A stretch of 64,000 bases of DNA from Nostoc sp. MG11 (lineage in GTDB: Bacteria > Cyanobacteriota > Cyanobacteriia > Cyanobacteriales > Nostocaceae): positions 23,250 to 87,249 of the forward strand of contig NZ_JACXXN010000025.1 in NCBI RefSeq assembly GCF_014904695.1, given 5' to 3'. The notes under the pieces are model-generated. The model was not told the DNA's origin and did no database searches. It worked only from the letters and a program-made list of their open reading frames with translations. Of the stretch, positions 9,239 through 19,510 are shown in pieces (within the stretch, counting starts at the first letter, position 1; every line of letters starts with the position of its first letter). Both the position numbers and the translations under genes were made by a program.

Positions 9239-9589
9239 TTAGACCAGTTCAATAATCGCCATTTGGGCATTATCACCCCGACGCGGCACAGTATGCAGGA
9301 TGCGGGTATAACCTCCTTGGCGATTACCATACCGAGTGGGAGCTTGCTCAAACAAAGCGTGAACTAGTTGTTTGTCAAAGATATAGCCCAGGGCTTCCCG
9401 ACGTGCTGACAAAGAGCCGTCTTTGGCTAGGGTAATCATTTTGTCTACTTCACTTCGCAGAACTTTAGCTCTAACTAAAGTAGTAGTTATCCGACCATGA
9501 CGTATCAGCTCGGTAGCGAGCGATCGCAGCAAAGCACGGCGCTGATCGGTTGGTTTACTGAGTTTTTTGACGCGACAACGGTGACGCAT
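9239..9589 (-). CDS. rplQ: 50S ribosomal protein L17
   Basis: L17 sits near the polypeptide exit tunnel. The 116-residue protein opens with [20 protein letters not shown], the conserved RNA-binding start, and ends with AQMAIIELV. It is 33 bp downstream of rpoA, matching the rpoA-rplQ pair seen in nearly all bacteria. Confidence 0.97.
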   Translation of the reverse strand: MRHRCRVKKLSKPTDQRRALLRSLATELIRHGRITTTLVRAKVLRSEVDKMITLAKDGSLSARREALGYIFDKQLVHALFEQAPTRYGNRQGGYTRILHTVPRRGDNAQMAIIELV

Positions 9590-9622
9590 AATTATGCACT
9601 ATGAATTATGAACGGTTTTTAA

Positions 9623-10570
9623 TTAAGGGTGTTTAGAACCTCTTTCCTGCGGCAGGGTAATGCCTAATCGTCGCTGCAAAGCTTCAACTACTTCTTCCGC
9701 TGATTTCTGACCAAAGTTCTTAATTTCTAAGAGGTCTTCTTGGGTATAATCCAACAAATCTGCTACAGAGTTAACCTGTGCTCGTTTGAGACAGTTATAA
9801 GCCCGCACAGAAAGTTGTAACTCTTCGATAGGAATCTGAGCAGTTGGATCGTCTGGAATGTCTGAACCTGTATCTGTTGGTTCTAGGGAGATATCTTTCA
9901 ACGGATTGAATAAATCTACCAAAATGCCAGCAGCAGAGGATAGTGCTTCTTGGGGAGAGAGACTACCATTCGTCCAAACTTCTAACAGCAGTCGGTCTTT
10001 TGTGATCGAGCCGTCTAAACGGGCTTCTTCGACACTATAGTTAACTTTCCGCACTGGCATAAACACTGAGTCGATTTGGAGAAAGTCCAACGATGTGGCT
10101 TCTTCACGTCCTCGCTCTACGGTGCGATACCCTTTGCCTTTCTCGATCCGAAATTCCATTTCCAGCTTGCCTCCCTCAGCTAGGGTGGCTATATACTGAG
10201 TTGGATCAATGACTTCTACTTCACTGGGTAAATCAAAATGTGCCGCGGTAACTGTTGCTGGGCCGTTAACGAGCAACCGACCAATCTGAGGTTGAGAAGA
10301 ATAGCTTTTAAGAATTACTTCCTTCATTTTCATGAGGATTTCCAGCACATCTTCTCGTACACCCGGAACTGTGGCAAACTCATGAGAAACGCCTGCAATC
10401 CGCACTGCTGTGACTGCTGTACCCTCTAAATTAGATAGTAAAACCCGCCGCAGCGCGTTGCCAACAGTTGTTCCTTGACCACGCTCCAGAGGTTCCAGAA
10501 TAAACTTACTGTAATGGCTACGACTTTCTTCTGTACTAGACTCTACACATTCAATTTGAAACTGCGCCAC
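9623..10570 (-). CDS. rpoA: DNA-directed RNA polymerase subunit alpha
   Basis: The alpha dimer nucleates RNA polymerase assembly; its C-terminal domain touches promoter UP elements and activators. Residues 1 to about 230 form the dimerisation domain (LEPLERGQGTTVGNALRRVLL is the conserved N-terminal block) and about 245-305 the C-terminal DNA-binding domain (LLEIKNFGQKSAEEV). Translation starts at GTG 10570 with GGGAGG about 9 bases upstream. A 329-bp gap separates it from rpsK, so it may have its own promoter. Confidence 0.97.
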   Translation of the reverse strand: MAQFQIECVESSTEESRSHYSKFILEPLERGQGTTVGNALRRVLLSNLEGTAVTAVRIAGVSHEFATVPGVREDVLEILMKMKEVILKSYSSQPQIGRLLVNGPATVTAAHFDLPSEVEVIDPTQYIATLAEGGKLEMEFRIEKGKGYRTVERGREEATSLDFLQIDSVFMPVRKVNYSVEEARLDGSITKDRLLLEVWTNGSLSPQEALSSAAGILVDLFNPLKDISLEPTDTGSDIPDDPTAQIPIEELQLSVRAYNCLKRAQVNSVADLLDYTQEDLLEIKNFGQKSAEEVVEALQRRLGITLPQERGSKHP

Positions 10571-10899
10571 GGATTAGCCTCCCTTCTTTTAAGGTGCTGC
10601 TAGCAGGCAAATCAATTGCCTCCCGAATTCACTTTATGTCCTGTAGATTTAGGTCTGTCAAACTCACAAAATAGAGTTTGAAGCTCCTATTGAGCTTACA
10701 GGTGTTGATAAAATTTTGGGTTTTCCAAAGTTTAGTTGCTCTTCCTACTGGAAGAACTGATACGCTTTGAGTAGGCCCAGCCGTCTGAAGTTTACAAGCT
10801 TTACCTAACGGCAGTTTGCACTTCTAATAGTCTAAGCATCCATGACGGGTGACTTATTTTTGATGAAACTTCTTGCCCTTAGTGTCTAATTTTTGATGA
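10571..10899. other. Intergenic region rpsK-rpoA with small hairpins
   Basis: This is the largest gap inside the supercluster (329 bp). It holds CTGCTAGCAG (10597-10606), a 6-bp stem AAGCTC/GAGCTT (10681-10697) and CTTCC-tact-GGAAG (10741-10754). No open frame is convincing. An internal promoter or a structured leader for rpoA-rplQ is likely, but no clear -10/-35 pair was seen. Confidence 0.5.
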
Positions 10900-11295
10900 T
10901 TAAACTCGACGACGTTTAGGTGGACGGCAACCATTGTGAGGAATCGGGGTAATATCCCGAATTAGTGTAATTTCCAGTCCTGCTCCTTGGAGTGCCCGGA
11001 TAGCCGTTTCTCTACCTGCTCCTGGGCCACTGACCATTACCTCAATTTGACGCATCCCTTGATCGATCGCTCGACGTGCTGCGCTTTCAGCGGCAGTTTG
11101 TGCTGCAAAAGGAGTTCCCTTTTTTGCTCCCTTAAAACCGCTAGAACCAGCGCTAGCCCAAGATATGACATCTCCATTTTGATCGGTAATGGTGACAATG
11201 CTATTGTTGAAAGTAGACTGGATATAGGCCATCCCGTTGGGGACGTTCCGTTTTTGTTTTTTGCTCCCGGATTTTTTAGTTGGTTGTCTCGCCAT
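10900..11295 (-). CDS. rpsK: 30S ribosomal protein S11
   Basis: S11 shapes the 30S platform and contacts mRNA near the E site. The 131-residue protein carries the conserved [14 protein letters not shown] block and the C-terminal [23 protein letters not shown] tail in slightly longer form. It follows rpsM by 54 bp in the usual rpsM-rpsK-rpoA order; rpsD, often found here in other phyla, is not in the window. Confidence 0.97.
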   Translation of the reverse strand: MARQPTKKSGSKKQKRNVPNGMAYIQSTFNNSIVTITDQNGDVISWASAGSSGFKGAKKGTPFAAQTAAESAARRAIDQGMRQIEVMVSGPGAGRETAIRALQGAGLEITLIRDITPIPHNGCRPPKRRRV

Positions 11296-11349
11296 ATTTG
11301 TTTAGTGAATTTCAGGTAAAACTTGCTCTGATTGGCAAGCGGTGCAAAA

Positions 11350-11730
11350 TTATTTGCCTGGTGCCTTCTTCTTACCGGCCACTGTCTGCCTTCTCCCACG
11401 ACGGGTTCTAGCGTTAGTGCGAGTTCTTTGTCCTCTGACTGGTAGGCCCATGCGATGACGACGCCCTCTGTAGGTGCCAATGTCAACTAAGCGCTTGATG
11501 TTCATAGACTCCAAGCGCCGCAAATCCCCTTCAACTTGATAGTTGCTTTCTACTTCTGCTCGCAGGGCTGCGACATCGGCATCACTTAACTCTTTAACAC
11601 GGATGTCTGGGTTTACACCTGTAGCCGCTAGAATCTCTTGCGACCGTGATAATCCAATCCCGTAAATGTAAGTCAGACCAATTTCAATGCGCTTATCGCG
11701 TGGAAGGTCTACTCCGGCAATACGTGCCAC
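11350..11730 (-). CDS. rpsM: 30S ribosomal protein S13
   Basis: S13 lies in the 30S head and forms bridges to the large subunit. Recognised by [19 protein letters not shown] at the start and the basic [18 protein letters not shown] tail. Initiation is at GTG 11730 with AGGGAGAG upstream. Length of 126 residues is normal. Confidence 0.97.
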   Translation of the reverse strand: MARIAGVDLPRDKRIEIGLTYIYGIGLSRSQEILAATGVNPDIRVKELSDADVAALRAEVESNYQVEGDLRRLESMNIKRLVDIGTYRGRRHRMGLPVRGQRTRTNARTRRGRRQTVAGKKKAPGK

Positions 11731-11845
11731 AATTAATCTCTCCCTATTGTTGTCGCAATTATTGTTGGAAAAACGTGATTAATCGCGTCTTTTCGTTTTA
11801 ATGATGATATGTGTGTCGTACCCGAATTTGATGGTGGTAAGAGCA

Positions 11846-11959
11846 CTATCCTTGACGTTGCTTGTGCTTGGGGTTGACACAAATCACCATAACGCGACCA
11901 CGACGTTTGATCACGTTGCACTTTTCACAAATTTTCTTGACTGAGGCTCTGACTTTCAT
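11846..11959 (-). CDS. rpmJ: 50S ribosomal protein L36
   Basis: A 37-codon gene found by translating the gap between rpsM and infA. The product starts [14 protein letters not shown] and has the complete zinc-finger set of the C+ form of L36 (C-x2-C, a later C and [20 protein letters not shown]). It ends in TAG at 11848-11846. The gene order infA-rpmJ-rpsM-rpsK-rpoA is the standard one. Confidence 0.96.
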   Translation of the reverse strand: MKVRASVKKICEKCNVIKRRGRVMVICVNPKHKQRQG

Positions 11960-12075
11960 GCCTTTTCTAATTGACTCCAAATATTGAATTATAGCATTTT
12001 TAGGGAAATTAATTTCAGTTTACTAACTGAGGAACACCAAAAAGTTGTTTTATGGTAAAATTCTCTACATGTGAT

Positions 12076-12300
12076 TTACTTCTTCCGTAGTCGATAAGTG
12101 ATTCTGCCTTTCGTCAAGTCATAGGGAGTTAACTCTACTTTGACGCGATCGCCAGGTAAAATCTTGATATAATTGCGGCGGATCTTGCCGGAAATGTGTG
12201 CCAGCACATTAAAGCCATTGTCCAAGTCAACGCGAAACATTGCATTGGGCAAGGATTCAGTAACCGTGCCTTCCATTTCAATCAAATCTTGCTTAGACAA
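12076..12300 (-). CDS. infA: Translation initiation factor IF-1
   Basis: IF-1 blocks the 30S A site during initiation. The 74-residue OB-fold protein includes [24 protein letters not shown] in two conserved blocks. The start is TTG at 12300: homologues align from that residue, and GAGG about 11 bases upstream supports it, while the next ATG would remove the first eight residues. A weak start codon on an essential factor is notable and may limit its dosage. It is separated from adk by 203 bp. Confidence 0.95.
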
Positions 12301-12503
12301 TTTGTTTTTTCCTCAACTCAACAATCTCCTGTTCTGTTGCAGCAGCTTCATCTGCAAGAGAACATACTTTAAGAAATATATCAACAGTTTATTAATATAT
12401 CTTAGCTAAAATTGATCTACTCCCTGCTAGGAGTGCAAGAAAGCAGGAGGTAACTACATACTTATTCTTGTCTCCCTTCCTTTGCGTCTGTCTCTGTCAT
12501 GTT

Positions 12504-13058
12504 TCAGGAGGCTATTATCTTTTGAAGATCGCAAGTGACTTCTTCTTGGGGCTGATTACCATTGATCGTGAGGAGTTTTTGGCGCTCGCGGTAATAGTCA
12601 ATCAAAGGCGCAGTTTCAGCGCGGTAAACTTCTAGCCGACGACGAATCACCTCTTCAGTGTCATCTTTTCGTCCTCTGCCGAGTAAACGTGCTACCACTA
12701 CTTCATCTGGCGCATCTAAGTTAACTACCCTTTCGCCATGCTGATGCGTTTTTTCCAATAACTCCTGCAAAAAAACTGCTTGAGTTACTTTGCGGGGAAA
12801 ACCATCAAGAATCCAACCGGATGCAATATCTGGCTGTTCTAACCGCTCCTGCACCATTTCCTGCACTAGCTGATCAGGGACTAATTCACCGCCATCAACA
12901 TAACTTTGAGCCTTAATCCCTAAAGGAGTTTGCTCTTTCATGGCTTGTCTTAATATGTCGCCCGTAGAAATATGGGGAATATTCAACTTTTTAGCCAAGG
13001 TTTGAGCTTGAGTTCCTTTACCAGCCCCAGGTGGCCCCAAGAAGATTAATCGCGTCAC
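12504..13058 (-). CDS. adk: Adenylate kinase
   Basis: Adenylate kinase equilibrates ATP + AMP with 2 ADP. P-loop [10 protein letters not shown] is at residues 8-17, the AMP-binding helix contains [10 protein letters not shown], and the LID is the short form (184 residues in total, without zinc cysteines). Start is GTG at 13058, sharing bases with the secY stop (TAGTG), so translation is coupled to secY, as in many bacteria. Confidence 0.97.
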   Translation of the reverse strand: MTRLIFLGPPGAGKGTQAQTLAKKLNIPHISTGDILRQAMKEQTPLGIKAQSYVDGGELVPDQLVQEMVQERLEQPDIASGWILDGFPRKVTQAVFLQELLEKTHQHGERVVNLDAPDEVVVARLLGRGRKDDTEEVIRRRLEVYRAETAPLIDYYRERQKLLTINGNQPQEEVTCDLQKIIAS

Positions 13059-14371
13059 TATTGTTTCACCATTCCTTCATAGCGCTGAGAGATGACGTAA
13101 GTTTGGACTTGTTTAGCTGTCTCAATTGCCACACCAACTAGAATTAACAAAGAGGTTGCACCCAGACCCTTAAAGGTTGGTACTCCTAAAGCACTTTCCA
13201 CGCCGGTTGGAATAATAGCAACTAAACCCAAAAATATAGCACCCAAAAAGGTGAGTCGGTTTGTCACACGCTCAATATACTCACTAGTCGCCTTACCCGG
13301 ACGAATGCCAGGAATACTGGAACCCATTTTCTTCAGGTTTTGCGCTACGTCTACTGGGTTGAGTATCAACGAAGAATAGAAATAGCTAAAGAAAATGATA
13401 GAAATCATGTAGACCAAAGCATATATCCAAGAACCAGAACCGCTTGGACTCAGATAAGTGTTAACAATATTCGCTAATTCTGGGTTTTTGGTAAAATTAG
13501 CGATCAAAAGTGGCAAACTCAGGATGGCAGCTGCAAAGATAATTGGCATGACGCCCCCAGCTATTAACCGCAGGGGTAAATAACTACGTTGCTCTGCCAA
13601 AACGCGGCGACCTACTTGGCGACGAGCCGAAATAATCGGAATGCGACGCATTCCTTCTTGCACAAAAACAATACCAACAATTGTTGCTAGGAAAACCAAG
13701 ATCAGCACTATCACACGACCTACTATTTCCCGACCACCAACTTGTACCAAGTCAATGGTATCGCCTAATGATTTTGGTAACGATGCTACAATGTTGACAA
13801 AAATCAACAATGATGCGCCATTCCCAATACCACGTTCTGTGATCAATTCTGAAGCCCACATTACGAACATGGAACCAGCAATCAGAGCGATCGCCGTTTC
13901 AGCTACGAAGACTGGCCCTGGGTTTAGAGCAAATTGCTGGAGAAATAATGCCGAAAAAGCCACACTTTGAATAATGGCCCAGCCTAAAGATACATAGCGG
14001 GTAATTTGTGCAATTTTCCGTCGACCAGCTTCCCCTTCATTTTTCTGTAAATTTTCTAAAGAAGGAATTGCCGCAGTAAGCAATTGAATAATAATGGATG
14101 CATTAATGAAGGGCAGAATTCCTAAGGCAAAGACTCCCAAAGTCGAAAGTCCCCGCCCAGAAAATATATCCAACAAACCGAATATGGAATTATTGCCCTG
14201 AATAGCTTCGCCAAATCTAACTCTATCAATCCCTGGTACTGGTAGAAATATGCCTAGGCGAACCAAAATTAAAATCCCGACAGTGACAAGCAGCCTGCCT
14301 CTCAGCCCAGCCGCTTGAGCCATCTGCATAAAAGTTTCTTGAGCCGTTGGGGCTTTGTCTCGACTGATCAT
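13058..14371 (-). CDS. secY: Preprotein translocase subunit SecY
   Basis: SecY forms the protein-conducting channel with SecE and SecG. The 437-residue product has about ten hydrophobic segments, the plug-region [10 protein letters not shown] just after helix 1, and the family block [15 protein letters not shown] before mid-protein. It lies between rplO and adk. Cyanobacteria use a single SecY for thylakoid and plasma membranes. secG is also in this window, at the other side of the cluster. Confidence 0.97.
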   Translation of the reverse strand: MISRDKAPTAQETFMQMAQAAGLRGRLLVTVGILILVRLGIFLPVPGIDRVRFGEAIQGNNSIFGLLDIFSGRGLSTLGVFALGILPFINASIIIQLLTAAIPSLENLQKNEGEAGRRKIAQITRYVSLGWAIIQSVAFSALFLQQFALNPGPVFVAETAIALIAGSMFVMWASELITERGIGNGASLLIFVNIVASLPKSLGDTIDLVQVGGREIVGRVIVLILVFLATIVGIVFVQEGMRRIPIISARRQVGRRVLAEQRSYLPLRLIAGGVMPIIFAAAILSLPLLIANFTKNPELANIVNTYLSPSGSGSWIYALVYMISIIFFSYFYSSLILNPVDVAQNLKKMGSSIPGIRPGKATSEYIERVTNRLTFLGAIFLGLVAIIPTGVESALGVPTFKGLGATSLLILVGVAIETAKQVQTYVISQRYEGMVKQ

Positions 14372-14445
14372 AGAGTGCTACCTTTATTCTGAACCAAACG
14401 CTGGTAGCGAGTTGGTTTGCATTTAAGTGCGCTGTTCTGGCTCAC

Positions 14446-14889
14446 TCATAAGACTTCACAACTCCCACCAGCTGCCTCAATTTTGCTACGAGCTGTACCT
14501 GTGAAAGCTGCCGCTTGCACCTTGAGCGGAATGCTCAATTCCCCATTACCCAAAATTTTCAATGGTCCCTTGACAGCAGTTATGATACCTGCTGCTTTTA
14601 AGGAGATCAAAGTTACTTCTGTATTAGCAGGAAGGGAAGCTAGCTTCTCTACATTAATCGTAGTGTAATTTTTACGATTAACAATTGGAAAGCCCTTCAA
14701 CTTAGGCAGACGACGATACAATGGCTGCTGACCACCTTCAAAACCTGGTCGGGTACCGCTACCAGAGCGAGATTTTTGACCTCGCATACCTAAACCAGCA
14801 CTAGCACCTTGACCGGCAGAAATACCTCTACCTACACGCTTACGGCGTTTTTTCGAGCCTTTTTGAGGCTTAACATCGTTGAGTCTCAT
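14446..14889 (-). CDS. rplO: 50S ribosomal protein L15
   Basis: L15 is a late-assembly large-subunit protein. The 147-residue product begins [20 protein letters not shown] and carries the glycine-rich [23 protein letters not shown]-binding segment. It lies directly after rpsE; rpmD (L30), which is found between them in many bacteria, is absent as expected for cyanobacteria. Confidence 0.97.
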   Translation of the reverse strand: MRLNDVKPQKGSKKRRKRVGRGISAGQGASAGLGMRGQKSRSGSGTRPGFEGGQQPLYRRLPKLKGFPIVNRKNYTTINVEKLASLPANTEVTLISLKAAGIITAVKGPLKILGNGELSIPLKVQAAAFTGTARSKIEAAGGSCEVL

Positions 14890-14982
14890 AAGCTAAAAGT
14901 TGTCATTTTTCATTTTTCATTTTTCATTTGTCATTTGTTATTGCTAAGAACAAAGGACTAAGGACGACGGACGAATGACTAC
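14890..14982. repeat. Heptamer repeats in rpsE-rplO spacer
   Basis: Four units of GTCATTT/TTCATTT type are followed by ACAAAGGACTAAGGACGACGGACGAATGAC, the opposite-orientation series. The whole 93-bp spacer is made of them. Confidence 0.65.
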
Positions 14983-15507
14983 TCAGATATAGAGATGTTC
15001 AATAGCAATGCTCCGATCTTCAGCAACTTCGGCAAAGGTACGCAGTGTAGATAGGGCGTTGACTGCGGCTCTAGCATTGTTGAGTGGATTATTAGAACCA
15101 AGTTGCTTGGCTAAGACGTTGCGAACTCCTGCCAGTTCCAACACAGTACGCACAGCACCACCAGCAATTACCCCAGTACCAGGTGCAGCTGGGCGCATCA
15201 TCACCTTAGCACCACCACCGACACCATCAATAGGATGGGGGATGGAGTTAGATTTGGTAATTGGAATGTCAATCAAATGTTTTTTGCCGTCGGCTACGCC
15301 TTTTTTGACAGCACCAATTACATCTGAGGCTTTGCCTACTCCAACGCCGACTTGACCGCGTTCGTTACCGACGACTACAATCGCTCGGAAGCTAAGCTTT
15401 TTACCGCCTTTGACGACCTTACTCACGCGTCGGATTTGGATAACCCGCTCTTGCCAGTTTGTTTCTTCTTTCTTTGTTCGGTTAGTTTTACGACGACCCG
15501 TTGCCAT
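14983..15507 (-). CDS. rpsE: 30S ribosomal protein S5
   Basis: S5 contributes to decoding accuracy and the mRNA entry channel helicase. The 174-residue product has the double-stranded-RNA-like fold block [20 protein letters not shown] and the C-terminal [19 protein letters not shown] 15507 is used; a TTG two codons upstream adds nothing conserved. It is flanked on both sides by heptamer-repeat spacers. Confidence 0.97.
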   Translation of the reverse strand: MATGRRKTNRTKKEETNWQERVIQIRRVSKVVKGGKKLSFRAIVVVGNERGQVGVGVGKASDVIGAVKKGVADGKKHLIDIPITKSNSIPHPIDGVGGGAKVMMRPAAPGTGVIAGGAVRTVLELAGVRNVLAKQLGSNNPLNNARAAVNALSTLRTFAEVAEDRSIAIEHLYI

Positions 15508-15513
15508 AATCAA

Positions 15514-15601
15514 TGCCTCTGTTAGTCAATGGTCATTAGTCATTAGTCATTAGTCATTTGCTCTTAATACAAGGGACAAAGGACAGATGACAAAGGACAA
15601 T
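15514..15601. repeat. Heptamer repeats in rplR-rpsE spacer
   Basis: GTCATTA units (three in tandem at about 15537-15560) followed by GGGACAAAGGACAGATGACAAAGGAC in opposite orientation. Potential long imperfect hairpin between two ribosomal genes. Confidence 0.65.
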
Positions 15602-15964
15602 TTAGAAATCTAAACCAGCCTCGCGTGCTGCATCGGCTAATGCTTTGACACGACCATGATATAGGTTGCCACCACGATCAAAGACTACTTTAGTAATACC
15701 TTTTTCTAGCAATCTCACTGCGATCAATTTGCCAACTTGCGCCGATGCATCACGATTAGCACCTGAACTTAAACTAGATTTCAACTCTGGTTCTACAGTC
15801 GAGGCTGCCACTAATGTATGATGCTGAGTATCATCAATGACTTGCGCGTAAATATGTTCATTAGAGCGAAACACGGCTAACCGCGGACGCTCTGGGGAGC
15901 CGATAACTTTACCACGGACGCGTCGATGGCGACGCTCCTTTGATTCTCTACGAGTAAGTTTCAT
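15602..15964 (-). CDS. rplR: 50S ribosomal protein L18
   Basis: L18 binds 5S rRNA together with L5. The 120-residue protein has the N-terminal basic helix ([14 protein letters not shown]), the block [19 protein letters not shown], and ends [10 protein letters not shown]. The stop of rplF is two bases upstream of its ATG, so the two are tightly coupled. Confidence 0.97.
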   Translation of the reverse strand: MKLTRRESKERRHRRVRGKVIGSPERPRLAVFRSNEHIYAQVIDDTQHHTLVAASTVEPELKSSLSSGANRDASAQVGKLIAVRLLEKGITKVVFDRGGNLYHGRVKALADAAREAGLDF

Positions 15965-15966
15965 TT

Positions 15967-16515
15967 TTACTTCTTACCACTCTTACCAGTCTTACCAGCC
16001 TTGCGTCTTACCTCTTCACCGGCATAGCGAATGCCTTTACCTTTATAAGGTTCTGGTGGACGAACGGCACGAATTTTAGCTGCTGTGTTGCCTACTATTT
16101 CTTTGTCATAGCCGCTGACGATGACATTAGTAGTACCTTCTACTGCAAATTGAATTCCTTCAGGTGGAACAATTTGTACCTGATGGCTGTAACCCATATT
16201 TAAAACCAGGTTACGACCTTGAACTTGTGCTCGGTAGCCAACTCCTTGAATTTCCAAACGGCGCTGAAAACCACTAGAAACTCCCTCGACCATGTTGGCA
16301 ACCAAGGTGCGGCACAAACCGTGCATTTGACGAGATGCCTTTGTATCATCTCGTCGAGTTACCTGCAATGTTTCCCCTTCTTGGGAAACTGTAACAGCGG
16401 TAGGTAGATCGCGTGAAAGTTCCCCTTTAGGCCCTTTCACAACAACCTTTGTGCCATCAATCGCTACTTGGACTTTGGTGGGAACAGTAATTGGACGTTT
16501 ACCAATACGAGACAT
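15967..16515 (-). CDS. rplF: 50S ribosomal protein L6
   Basis: L6 sits near the factor-binding site and sarcin-ricin loop. It starts [12 protein letters not shown] and has the two-lobed pattern with the C-terminal [15 protein letters not shown] signature. The tail [13 protein letters not shown] is basic and low complexity. 182 residues is standard. Confidence 0.97.
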   Translation of the reverse strand: MSRIGKRPITVPTKVQVAIDGTKVVVKGPKGELSRDLPTAVTVSQEGETLQVTRRDDTKASRQMHGLCRTLVANMVEGVSSGFQRRLEIQGVGYRAQVQGRNLVLNMGYSHQVQIVPPEGIQFAVEGTTNVIVSGYDKEIVGNTAAKIRAVRPPEPYKGKGIRYAGEEVRRKAGKTGKSGKK

Positions 16516-16608
16516 GACTTTTTGTCCTTTGTTATTTGTCCGTTGTCCTTTGTTATTTGTCCTTTGTCTTTTCCTAATGACAAATGACCAATGACAAATG
16601 ACTAATGA
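16516..16608. repeat. Heptamer repeats in rpsH-rplF spacer (inverted arms)
   Basis: The spacer consists of five or six GTCCTTT/GTTATTT/GTCCGTT units, a short joint near 16570, then ATGACAAATGACCAATGACAAATGAC-type units in the opposite sense. The arms are largely complementary, so the transcript could form one long imperfect stem. Confidence 0.7.
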
Positions 16609-17010
16609 CTACCAGACGTAGCAAAGCACCTCACCACCCAAGTTCTGACGCCGCGCTTCGCGGTCAGTCATGATGCCACTGGATGTAGAAATAATGGCGA
16701 TGCCAATGCCGCCTAGTACTCTTGGTAATTCTTTTCTGTTGGAGTAAACGCGCAAACCTGGCTTACTCACTCGCTTTAAGGCGGTGATTAAAGGCTGGCG
16801 ATTTTTGCCCTTGTATTTCAAGGAAATCACCAGATTACGCTTTACCCCTTCTTCGGCTTCTTCAAATTCAGAAATAAAGCCTTCCTCTCGCAGCACTTTA
16901 GCAATACTACGGGTCATTTTTGTAGCTGGCACTTGTGTAGTTTGATGCCTCGCCAAATTGGCATTGCGGATGCGCGTCAGCATATCTGCAATTGTGTCGT
17001 TAGCCGCCAT
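16609..17010 (-). CDS. rpsH: 30S ribosomal protein S8
   Basis: S8 is a primary 16S rRNA binder. The 133-residue product starts [18 protein letters not shown] and ends with the diagnostic [20 protein letters not shown] block. It follows rplE by 20 bp. rpsN (S14), present between rplE and rpsH in many bacteria, is missing, as is usual in cyanobacteria where it lies elsewhere. Confidence 0.97.
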   Translation of the reverse strand: MAANDTIADMLTRIRNANLARHQTTQVPATKMTRSIAKVLREEGFISEFEEAEEGVKRNLVISLKYKGKNRQPLITALKRVSKPGLRVYSNRKELPRVLGGIGIAIISTSSGIMTDREARRQNLGGEVLCYVW

Positions 17011-17030
17011 CGTTCCCTCTTTAGATGAAC

Positions 17031-17579
17031 TTATTGATCGCGAAAGGGCATTCCCATTTCTTTAAGTAAGGCGCGGCCCTCTTCGTCGTTTTTCGCTGTG
17101 GTGATGATGGAAATATCCATACCACGGATTTGATCGATGCTGTCGTACTCTACTTCTGGAAAGATTAGCTGTTCTCTTACACCCAGAGTATAGTTGCCGC
17201 GACCGTCAAAGCTTTTGGGACTAACGCCGCGAAAGTCTCGAATTCTAGGCAGTGCCAAGCTAATGAGTCGATCGACAAATGCGTACATCCGTTCGCCTCT
17301 GAGAGTAACCATGATGCCGACAGGCATACCTTGACGAATTTTGAAGCCCGCGATCGCCTTTTTTGCTCGCGTTACTACTGGCTTTTGACCAGCAATCAGC
17401 GCGATTTCGTTTATGGAAGCTTCGAGCGCCTTAGCATTTTGAGCCGCTTCTCCCAAACCTCGGTTAACAGTAACTTTCACCAACTTTGGTACTTGATGAA
17501 CGTTGGTGTATTGAAACTGATTGATCAGTTTAGGGACGATTGTCTCTTGGTATAAGCTTTTGAGTCTTGTTGGCGCCAT
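17031..17579 (-). CDS. rplE: 50S ribosomal protein L5
   Basis: L5 joins 5S rRNA to the central protuberance and touches P-site tRNA. 182 residues, with [19 protein letters not shown] near the start and the conserved [20 protein letters not shown] segment. A 153-bp spacer to rplX upstream contains heptamer-like sequence and no gene. Confidence 0.97.
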   Translation of the reverse strand: MAPTRLKSLYQETIVPKLINQFQYTNVHQVPKLVKVTVNRGLGEAAQNAKALEASINEIALIAGQKPVVTRAKKAIAGFKIRQGMPVGIMVTLRGERMYAFVDRLISLALPRIRDFRGVSPKSFDGRGNYTLGVREQLIFPEVEYDSIDQIRGMDISIITTAKNDEEGRALLKEMGMPFRDQ

Positions 17580-17732
17580 AGTTTCTTTTCCTAATTATCC
17601 CTGGGCTTGGTCAGGGAAGCTTATTTGTCCTCTATTACAAAGTTCTGTTCGCCGGAAGTCGGCGTACCCTGGGGGATCTTGCTACATACAGACTTTGCGC
17701 TTTGTCATTTGTCTTTTGCTAGTGACTAATGA

Positions 17733-18086
17733 CTATTTATCTAAAATCTCACCAGTTTTCTTGAGTTTTCTCACCTTTTTGCCTTCTGGCGTAAAGGTGT
17801 AACAAACACGACTAGCGACGTTTTGCTTAGTAGAATAAAGCATCACATTAGAGCTATGAATCGGGGCTTCTTGGGTGACTATCCGCCCTGATTCACCTTC
17901 TTGCTGGGGTTTAACGTGCTTAGTTTTAATATTGACGCCTTTGACGACAACTTTGCTCAGTTGAGGAAGCGCTTGGATAACTTCACCAACTTTGCCTTTA
18001 TCTTTACCAGCAATTATCTGGACTGTATCGCCAGTTTTGACATGCATCTTGTGGAATACTTTTGGCTGATCTTTTCGGTATGCCAT
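17733..18086 (-). CDS. rplX: 50S ribosomal protein L24
   Basis: L24 initiates large-subunit assembly. The KOW motif is at about residues 17-50 ([20 protein letters not shown]). At 117 residues the protein is normal for cyanobacteria. Its ATG overlaps the rplN stop (TAATG). Confidence 0.97.
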   Translation of the reverse strand: MAYRKDQPKVFHKMHVKTGDTVQIIAGKDKGKVGEVIQALPQLSKVVVKGVNIKTKHVKPQQEGESGRIVTQEAPIHSSNVMLYSTKQNVASRVCYTFTPEGKKVRKLKKTGEILDK

Positions 18087-18454
18087 TACAGCACCTCCGG
18101 AGCCAGAGAAACGATTTTGGTAAAGTTTTTCTCACGCAGTTCTCTTGCTACAGGGCCAAAGACCCGTGTACCTCTAGGATTACCATCTTTGTTGATGATC
18201 ACTGCGGCATTATCGTCAAAGCGAATACTCATACCACTGTCTCGATTTACGCCTTTGCGAGTACGAACAATTACCGCTTCCACAACATCAGATTTTTTTA
18301 CAGCCATGTTGGGTGTAGCATCTTTAACAACAGCAATAATTTTATCGCCTATACCGCCATAACGGCGATTGCCTCCACCTAAAATGCGGATGCACATTAA
18401 TTTACGAGCGCCGCTATTATCTGCGACATTAAGGTAAGTCTGGGGTTGAATCAC
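18086..18454 (-). CDS. rplN: 50S ribosomal protein L14
   Basis: L14 forms an intersubunit bridge and is the docking site of silencing factor RsfS. 122 residues, start [16 protein letters not shown] at GTG 18454 preceded by GGGAG, end [16 protein letters not shown]. It overlaps rplX by the TAATG junction. Confidence 0.97.
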   Translation of the reverse strand: MIQPQTYLNVADNSGARKLMCIRILGGGNRRYGGIGDKIIAVVKDATPNMAVKKSDVVEAVIVRTRKGVNRDSGMSIRFDDNAAVIINKDGNPRGTRVFGPVARELREKNFTKIVSLAPEVL

Positions 18455-18502
18455 GATTAGTCTCCCGTGTGGTGCTGTTAGAAAACTAACAACTATGAGA
18501 TG

Positions 18503-18751
18503 TTAAATAGATTTGACGTTGAGGACTTCTGTGACTTGCCAGCGCTTGGTTTTACTCAGGGGTCTGGTTTCTTGAATGCGGACGCGATCGCCCACTTTAC
18601 ACTTGCTTTCCTCATCGTGAGCTTTATAGCGCCGGGTTTGAACTACAATCTTGCCGTACTTGGGATGAGGAGCGCGGTTTTCCACAGCAACTACTACCGT
18701 TTTTTGCATTTTGTCGCTCACTACCAAGCCAACTCGTTCTTTGACTGCCAT
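18503..18751 (-). CDS. rpsQ: 30S ribosomal protein S17
   Basis: S17 is a primary 16S rRNA-binding OB-fold protein. The 82-residue product contains [15 protein letters not shown] and [18 protein letters not shown], both family signatures. It is 6 bp after rpmC. Confidence 0.97.
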   Translation of the reverse strand: MAVKERVGLVVSDKMQKTVVVAVENRAPHPKYGKIVVQTRRYKAHDEESKCKVGDRVRIQETRPLSKTKRWQVTEVLNVKSI

Positions 18752-18757
18752 AATCTC

Positions 18758-18985
18758 CTACTTTTCTTCTTTAGCCGATTGACTTGCTGCCCGTTGGCGC
18801 TCCGTCTCTATTGTTAGCAATTGGGCTAAGCGGTGTCGGGCGTGTCTGAACTGGTGAGGTTTTTCTAGTTGTCTGGTTGCTTTTTGTAAGCGCAGCTGAA
18901 ATAGTTGCCTTTTAATAGCAACAATTTCCTCAGCCAATTTTTGATCACTTAATTCTCTAGCTTCTGAAATCTTGGGAAGAGGCAT
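18758..18985 (-). CDS. rpmC: 50S ribosomal protein L29
   Basis: L29 is a two-helix protein next to the exit tunnel, part of the trigger factor and SRP docking site. The 75-residue protein has [25 protein letters not shown] in the expected helices; the Glu/Lys-rich C-terminal tail is longer than the E. coli form. It lies 3 bp after rplP. Confidence 0.95.
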   Translation of the reverse strand: MPLPKISEARELSDQKLAEEIVAIKRQLFQLRLQKATRQLEKPHQFRHARHRLAQLLTIETERQRAASQSAKEEK

Positions 18986-18988
18986 AAC

Positions 18989-19414
18989 CTACTCCTGCTC
19001 CTCTGGTTTAGAGCGCACAATAAACTTGGTTTTTATGGGCAACTTAAATGAAGCTAAACGCATAGCTTCTCTGGCAATTTCTTCAGAAACGCCAGCGATT
19101 TCAAATAAAATTCGCCCTGGTTTAACGACAGCTACCCAAAACTCCGGCGAACCTTTACCGGAACCCATCCGAGTTTCAGCAGGACGCATGGTTACAGGTT
19201 TGTCAGGGAAAATCCGAATCCAGATTTGTCCACCCCGACGAATGTAGCGGGTCATTGCCCGACGAGAAGCCTCAATTTGACGAGAGGTAATCCAAGCAGG
19301 TTCTTGAGCTTGGAGTGCAAAATCACCGAAGTTTAGGGTGCTGCCACGGCTGGCTAGTCCCTCCATCCGTCCGCGTTGTTGTTTGCGGAATTTAGTTCTT
19401 CTAGGACTTAACAT
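18989..19414 (-). CDS. rplP: 50S ribosomal protein L16
   Basis: L16 positions A-site tRNA in the large subunit. 141 residues beginning [17 protein letters not shown], with the conserved [15 protein letters not shown] block. The spacer to rpsC (96 bp) is composed of TCAAGRG-type heptamers. Confidence 0.97.
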   Translation of the reverse strand: MLSPRRTKFRKQQRGRMEGLASRGSTLNFGDFALQAQEPAWITSRQIEASRRAMTRYIRRGGQIWIRIFPDKPVTMRPAETRMGSGKGSPEFWVAVVKPGRILFEIAGVSEEIAREAMRLASFKLPIKTKFIVRSKPEEQE

Positions 19415-19510
19415 GGTTTGTCAAGAGTCAAGGGTCAAGGGTTATGGGTCAAGGTTGAAGTCAATGGTCAAAAAATCTTGGACTTTTGACTATGGATTTT
19501 TGACTCTTGA
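19415..19510. repeat. GTCAAGR-type heptamers in rpsC-rplP spacer
   Basis: GTCAAGA/GTCAAGG units, then TTGACTA/TTGACTC units in opposite orientation. Same family as the array at 37170-37256. No gene. Confidence 0.65.

Noticed and set aside
17901..18382. Two long plus-strand frames opposite rplX and rplN
   Set aside because: Shadows of ribosomal genes; Phe/Ser/Thr-rich antisense translation.
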